A stretch of 23,581 bases of DNA, taken from Ruminococcaceae bacterium UBA5401 (GTDB taxonomy: Bacteria > Bacillota > Clostridia > Oscillospirales > Acutalibacteraceae). Under the pieces are notes generated by a model, which worked only from the letters and a program-made list of their open reading frames with translations, was not told where the DNA came from and ran no database searches. Made by a program: the position numbers and the translations under genes. The stretch is from the NCBI GenBank assembly GCA_002409675.1, contig DHOB01000011.1:19556-43136 (forward strand), in the 5' to 3' direction. Of the stretch, positions 20,379-23,581 are shown in pieces. Position 1 is the first letter of the stretch. Each line of letters opens with the position of its first letter.

Positions 20379-22352
20379 TCAGCTCAGGTCGGCCAGCTCC
20401 ATATAGTACCGCCCGTTCTCCGCGATGAAATTTTTCCGCCCGCTGAGGTCGTCCCCCAGCAGAAGGTCGAACACCCGGGCGGTCCGCTCGGCCTGCTCGG
20501 GCATCACGCGGATCAGGCGGCGGGTGGCCGGGTTCATCGTGGTCAGGTTCATCATGTCCGGTTCGTTCTCGCCGAGCCCCTTGGAGCGCTGGATGGTGTA
20601 CTTCCGCTCTTTGAGCCGGGCGAGGAACTCGTCCTTTTCCTTTTCCGTATAGGCGAAATACGTCCTGTCGCCCGACTGGATCTCAAACAGCGGGGACTCG
20701 GCGATGAAGACCTTCCCGGCCTCAATCAGCGCCGGCGTCAGCCGGTACAGCATGGTCAGCAGCAGGGTGCGGATCTGGTACCCATCCACGTCGGCGTCGG
20801 TGCAGAGGATGATTTTGCTCCAGCGCAGGGCCTGCATGTTGAAGGAAGAGAGGTCGCGGTTTGCCTTCGACCGGACCTGCACGCCGCAGCCGAGCACCTT
20901 GATGAGGTCGGTGATGATGTCGTTTTTGAAGATGCGGCCGTAATCCGCCTTCAGGCAGTTCAGGATTTTGCCGCGGATGGGCATGATGGCCTGAAAATTC
21001 GGGTCGCGCGCCTGCTTGCAGGCCCCGAGGGCGGAATCGCCCTCCACGATGAAAATCTCGCGCTCCGCGGGGTTGCGGCTGCGGCAGTCGACGAATTTTG
21101 CGACCCGGCTGGCCAGGTCCATCGTTCCGGTCAGCTTCTTTTTCAGGTTTTTCCGCGTCCGTTCGGCGTCCTCGCGGCTGCGCTTGTTGACCAGCACCTG
21201 GGCCGCGATTTTGTCCGCGTCCGCCGGGTTCTCCGCAAAATAGACCTCCAGCTCGTGCCGCAGAAACTCGGTCATAACGGTCTGGATGCCCTTGTTGGTG
21301 ATGGCCTTTTTGGTCTGGTTCTCATACGACGTGCGGTTCGAAAACGAGGAGAGAATCAGAATCAGGCAGTCCTGGACGTCGTTGAACGTGATGCGGCTCT
21401 CGTTCTTGTTGTACTTGTTCGTCTGCTTGAGGTAGGAATCAATCTGCGACACAAAGGCGCTGCGCGCCGCCTTTTCCGGCGCGCCGCCGTGCTCCAGCCA
21501 GCTGGAGTTGTGGTAATACTCCACCGCGGGGTTCCGGTTCGAGAACGCGACCGCAGCGCCGATTTTCACGTTGTACTCGGGTTTGTCCGCCCGGTCGCGG
21601 GTCTTCTGCTCCGTATGCCAGAACTGCACGGGGGTCAGGGCGTCGTCCCCGGCGACTTCCTTCGCGTGGTCGACAATCCCTTCGCGGTACAGGAACTCCG
21701 TGGTCTGAAAGCCAGACTCGGTCTGGTCGCGGAACGAAAAGCCGAGGCCCGCGTTCACAATCGCCTGCCGCCGCAGGGTGTCAAAATAATATTCGGCCGG
21801 GATATGGATATCCGTAAACACCTGCAGGTCGGGCTTCCAGTGGATTCTGGTCCCCGTGTCTTTGCCGGCATACGGCTCTTTTTTCAGGCCGCCGCGGTTT
21901 TCCCCGTGCTCAAAATGGAGCCGGTAGCGCATCCCGTCGCGGCGGATATCGACGTCCATATACTCCGACGCGTACTGCGTGGCGCACAGGCCGAGGCCGT
22001 TCAGCCCGAGCGAGTACTCGTAGCTCTCGTCGGCGTCGTTGTTGTATTTTCCGCCGGCGTACAGCTCGCAGAACACCAGCTCCCAGTTATAGCGTTTCTC
22101 CGCGTGGTTGAACTCGACCGGAATGCCCCGGCCGTGGTCCTCGACCTCCACCGAATCGTCCGCATAGCGCGTCACGACGATTTGGCGGCCGAAACCCTCG
22201 CGCGCCTCATCGATGGAATTCGAGACGATCTCAAAAACGGAGTGCTCGCAGCCCTCGATGCCGTCGGAGCCGAAAATCACCGCCGGGCGCCGCCGCACCC
22301 GGTCGGCGCCCTTCAGAGCCGAGATGCTCTCGTTGCCGTATTCTCTTTTCAA
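20379..22352 (-). CDS. Type IIA topoisomerase subunit B, divergent ParE/GyrB type
   Basis: The ATPase and toprim subunit that partners the following A-subunit gene. The 657-residue protein has a GHKL ATPase with FEIVSNSIDEA (catalytic Glu and Asn kept), VEDHGRGIPV, and LGLNGLGLCATQYAS in place of the usual GGLHGVGxSVVNALS. It then has the transducer loop YENQTKKA and the toprim domain with IFIVEGDSALGACKQ (Glu437), LCTDADVDGYQIRT (Asp519, 521, 523) and SKGLGENEP. Catalytic residues are intact, but the loop sequences differ clearly from standard GyrB and ParE. The first codon is TTG (22350-22352) with GGGAAGGA about 11 bases upstream; this start is plausible but not certain. It lies directly downstream of the ftsH terminator and has no strong promoter of its own that I can see. 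Confidence 0.9.
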   Translation of the reverse strand: MKREYGNESISALKGADRVRRRPAVIFGSDGIEGCEHSVFEIVSNSIDEAREGFGRQIVVTRYADDSVEVEDHGRGIPVEFNHAEKRYNWELVFCELYAGGKYNNDADESYEYSLGLNGLGLCATQYASEYMDVDIRRDGMRYRLHFEHGENRGGLKKEPYAGKDTGTRIHWKPDLQVFTDIHIPAEYYFDTLRRQAIVNAGLGFSFRDQTESGFQTTEFLYREGIVDHAKEVAGDDALTPVQFWHTEQKTRDRADKPEYNVKIGAAVAFSNRNPAVEYYHNSSWLEHGGAPEKAARSAFVSQIDSYLKQTNKYNKNESRITFNDVQDCLILILSSFSNRTSYENQTKKAITNKGIQTVMTEFLRHELEVYFAENPADADKIAAQVLVNKRSREDAERTRKNLKKKLTGTMDLASRVAKFVDCRSRNPAEREIFIVEGDSALGACKQARDPNFQAIMPIRGKILNCLKADYGRIFKNDIITDLIKVLGCGVQVRSKANRDLSSFNMQALRWSKIILCTDADVDGYQIRTLLLTMLYRLTPALIEAGKVFIAESPLFEIQSGDRTYFAYTEKEKDEFLARLKERKYTIQRSKGLGENEPDMMNLTTMNPATRRLIRVMPEQAERTARVFDLLLGDDLSGRKNFIAENGRYYMELADLS

Positions 22353-22402
22353 CGTCTGACCAGTCCTTCCCGAAAAATCCGCGCAACAGGAAAAGAAACA
22401 GC

Positions 22403-22431
22403 AAAAAGGGAATGACGGCGCATTCCCCTTT
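22403..22431 (-). terminator. Intrinsic terminator after ftsH
   Basis: GGGAATG (22408-22414) pairs with CATTCCC (22421-22427) across a six-base loop, extended by AAA/TTT with one bulged base, followed on the minus strand by TTTTT (22403-22407). It sits about 35 bases past the ftsH stop and about 50 before the topoisomerase B gene. Confidence 0.75.
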
Positions 22432-22462
22432 CAGGCTGTTCTGTGTTTGGGCCGGCTCCCTT

Positions 22463-23581
22463 TCAGCCGGCGGATTCCGCGTTCGCCTTCGGCAGACCGC
22501 CCGCCGGGGGCGTCGGGGCCGCAGGGGCCTCCGGGGCCTTCGGCGGCTCCGGGCTCGGCTCCCGCATCAGCTTCTCGAACTCGTCGCCGCTCATTTTCTC
22601 TTCTTCATACAGATGGCGCGCAACCAGGTGCAGCTTTTCCATGTGCGCCTTCAGAATCGCCTCGGCGCGGTGGTACGCCTGCGTAATCAGGCGCTTGACC
22701 TCGCGGTCTATCGCATACGACGTCTCTTCGGAATAGTCGCGGATATGGCCCATGTCCCGCCCGAGGAACGGCTCGCTCTCGTCGCGGCCGTAGGTGATGG
22801 GCCCCAGCTCTTCGGACATCCCGTATTTCGTAATCATGCTGTGCGCGACCTTGGTCGCCCGCTCGATGTCGTTGGAGGCGCCGGTCGAGATATCGTCCAG
22901 CGTCAGCGACTCCGAAACGCGGCCGCCGAGCATCACGACGAGGCTCTCCTCCATCTCCGTGCGGGTCCGGTAGGACCGGTCCTCCGTCGGGATGGACATG
23001 GTGTAGCCGCCCGCCATGCCGCGCGGGATGATGGAAATCTGGTGCACCGGGTCCTGCGTGGGGCAGTAATAGGTGACGACGGCGTGCCCGGCCTCGTGAT
23101 AGGACGTGAGCTTTTTCTCTTTCTCCGTCATCACATGGCTCTTTTTCTCGGTGCCCACGACCACCTTGATGGTCGCCTCCTCAATCTCCGACATTGTGAT
23201 GGCCTTCAGATGCCTTCTGGCGGCCAGCAGGGCGGATTCGTTGAGCAGGTTCTCAAGGTCGGCGCCGGTAAACCCGGCCGTCGACCTCGCGATGGTCTTC
23301 AGGTTGACGTCCGGCGCCAGGGGCTTGTTGCGCGCGTGCACCTTCAGGATGGCCTCGCGCCCGCGGATATCCGGGTAGCCGACCATCACCTGCCGGTCGA
23401 AGCGGCCCGGGCGCATCAGCGCGGGGTCGAGGATGTCCGGCCGGTTGGTGGCCGCAATCATGATGACGCCCTCGTTCGCGCCGAAGCCGTCCATCTCCAC
23501 CAGCAGCTGGTTCAGGGTCTGCTCGCGCTCGTCGTGCCCGCCGCCCAGGCCGGCGCCGCGCTGGCGGCCGACGGCGTCGAT
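22463..23581 (-). CDS. ftsH: ATP-dependent zinc metalloprotease FtsH, C-terminal part (cut by window edge)
   Basis: A membrane-anchored AAA+ protease that degrades misfolded membrane proteins and regulatory proteins. The visible 373 codons begin inside the AAA module: IDAVGRQRG (end of Walker B region), LLVEMDGFGANEGVIMIAAT, and the second region of homology with RPGRFDRQVMVGYPD. Then comes the C-terminal AAA subdomain (FTGADLENLLNESALLAARR). The protease domain has the zinc motif HEAGHAVV and the downstream acidic ligand region LTLDDISTGASNDI. The tail is Pro/Ala-rich and low-complexity (EPPKAPEAPAAPTPPAGG). The N-terminal transmembrane helices and Walker A lie beyond the right edge. A hairpin terminator follows the stop. 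No frameshift is seen in the part present. Confidence 0.97.
   Translation of the reverse strand: MDAVGRQRGAGLGGGHDEREQTLNQLLVEMDGFGANEGVIMIAATNRPDILDPALMRPGRFDRQVMVGYPDIRGREAILKVHARNKPLAPDVNLKTIARSTAGFTGADLENLLNESALLAARRHLKAITMSEIEEATIKVVVGTEKKSHVMTEKEKKLTSYHEAGHAVVTYYCPTQDPVHQISIIPRGMAGGYTMSIPTEDRSYRTRTEMEESLVVMLGGRVSESLTLDDISTGASNDIERATKVAHSMITKYGMSEELGPITYGRDESEPFLGRDMGHIRDYSEETSYAIDREVKRLITQAYHRAEAILKAHMEKLHLVARHLYEEEKMSGDEFEKLMREPSPEPPKAPEAPAAPTPPAGGLPKANAESAG

Noticed and set aside
18068..22415. Long plus-strand open frames opposite the topoisomerase A and B genes
   Set aside because: Both are shadows of conserved enzymes with intact motifs on the minus strand, and neither has a family signature or a convincing ribosome binding site.
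1..23581. Mobile elements, prophage, CRISPR array, tRNA or rRNA genes
   Set aside because: I searched by eye for transposase motifs, direct repeat arrays, tRNA-like cloverleaf arms and rRNA core sequences and found none.

Overview
The window is high-GC, densely coded chromosomal DNA that looks like a spore-forming Clostridia member, most likely an Oscillospiraceae/Ruminococcaceae-type lineage. That placement is inferred from gene content: a BofA-family sporulation gene next to a YaaL-like gene, a perfect HrcA/CIRCE operator, an FMN riboswitch ahead of a RibU-type ECF transporter, a secG-rnr pair, a gltX-glnS pair, and Gram-positive-style ribosome binding sites with many GTG and TTG starts. 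I see no insertion sequence, prophage, CRISPR array, tRNA or rRNA. It reads as core genome with a few unusual versions of core enzymes.

Left part (1-4337, all minus strand). Read in the transcription direction: a CapA-family protein, then the riboflavin transporter ribU with its own promoter, FMN riboswitch and attenuator, then gltX and glnS translationally coupled by a 4-base overlap behind a strong promoter. glnS runs off the left edge.

Middle part (4453-14714, plus strand). A strong promoter drives a probable polyphosphate operon: a Ppx/GppA-like protein that appears to have lost metal-binding acidic residues, polyphosphate kinase PPK1, a phosphofructokinase with mixed ATP/PPi signature residues, and a membrane-anchored phospholipase D-fold (HKD) protein. 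A 303-base gap with GC-rich dyads and a promoter leads to two overlapping ABC exporter half-transporters that form a heterodimer with one canonical and one degenerate ATP site. A CIRCE-controlled small heat shock protein gene follows, closed by a 17-bp terminator hairpin.

Right part (14790-23581, minus strand). Read in the transcription direction: ftsH (cut by the right edge), a divergent two-subunit type IIA topoisomerase (B then A), secG, rnr, a YaaL/DUF2508 gene and bofA.

The points most worth a second look are the apparently inactivated Ppx partner of PPK1, the link between PPK1 and an unusual phosphofructokinase, the divergent topoisomerase with a natural alanine at the quinolone-contact serine, and an orphan plus-strand terminator near 18054-18092 that may mark an unannotated small RNA.
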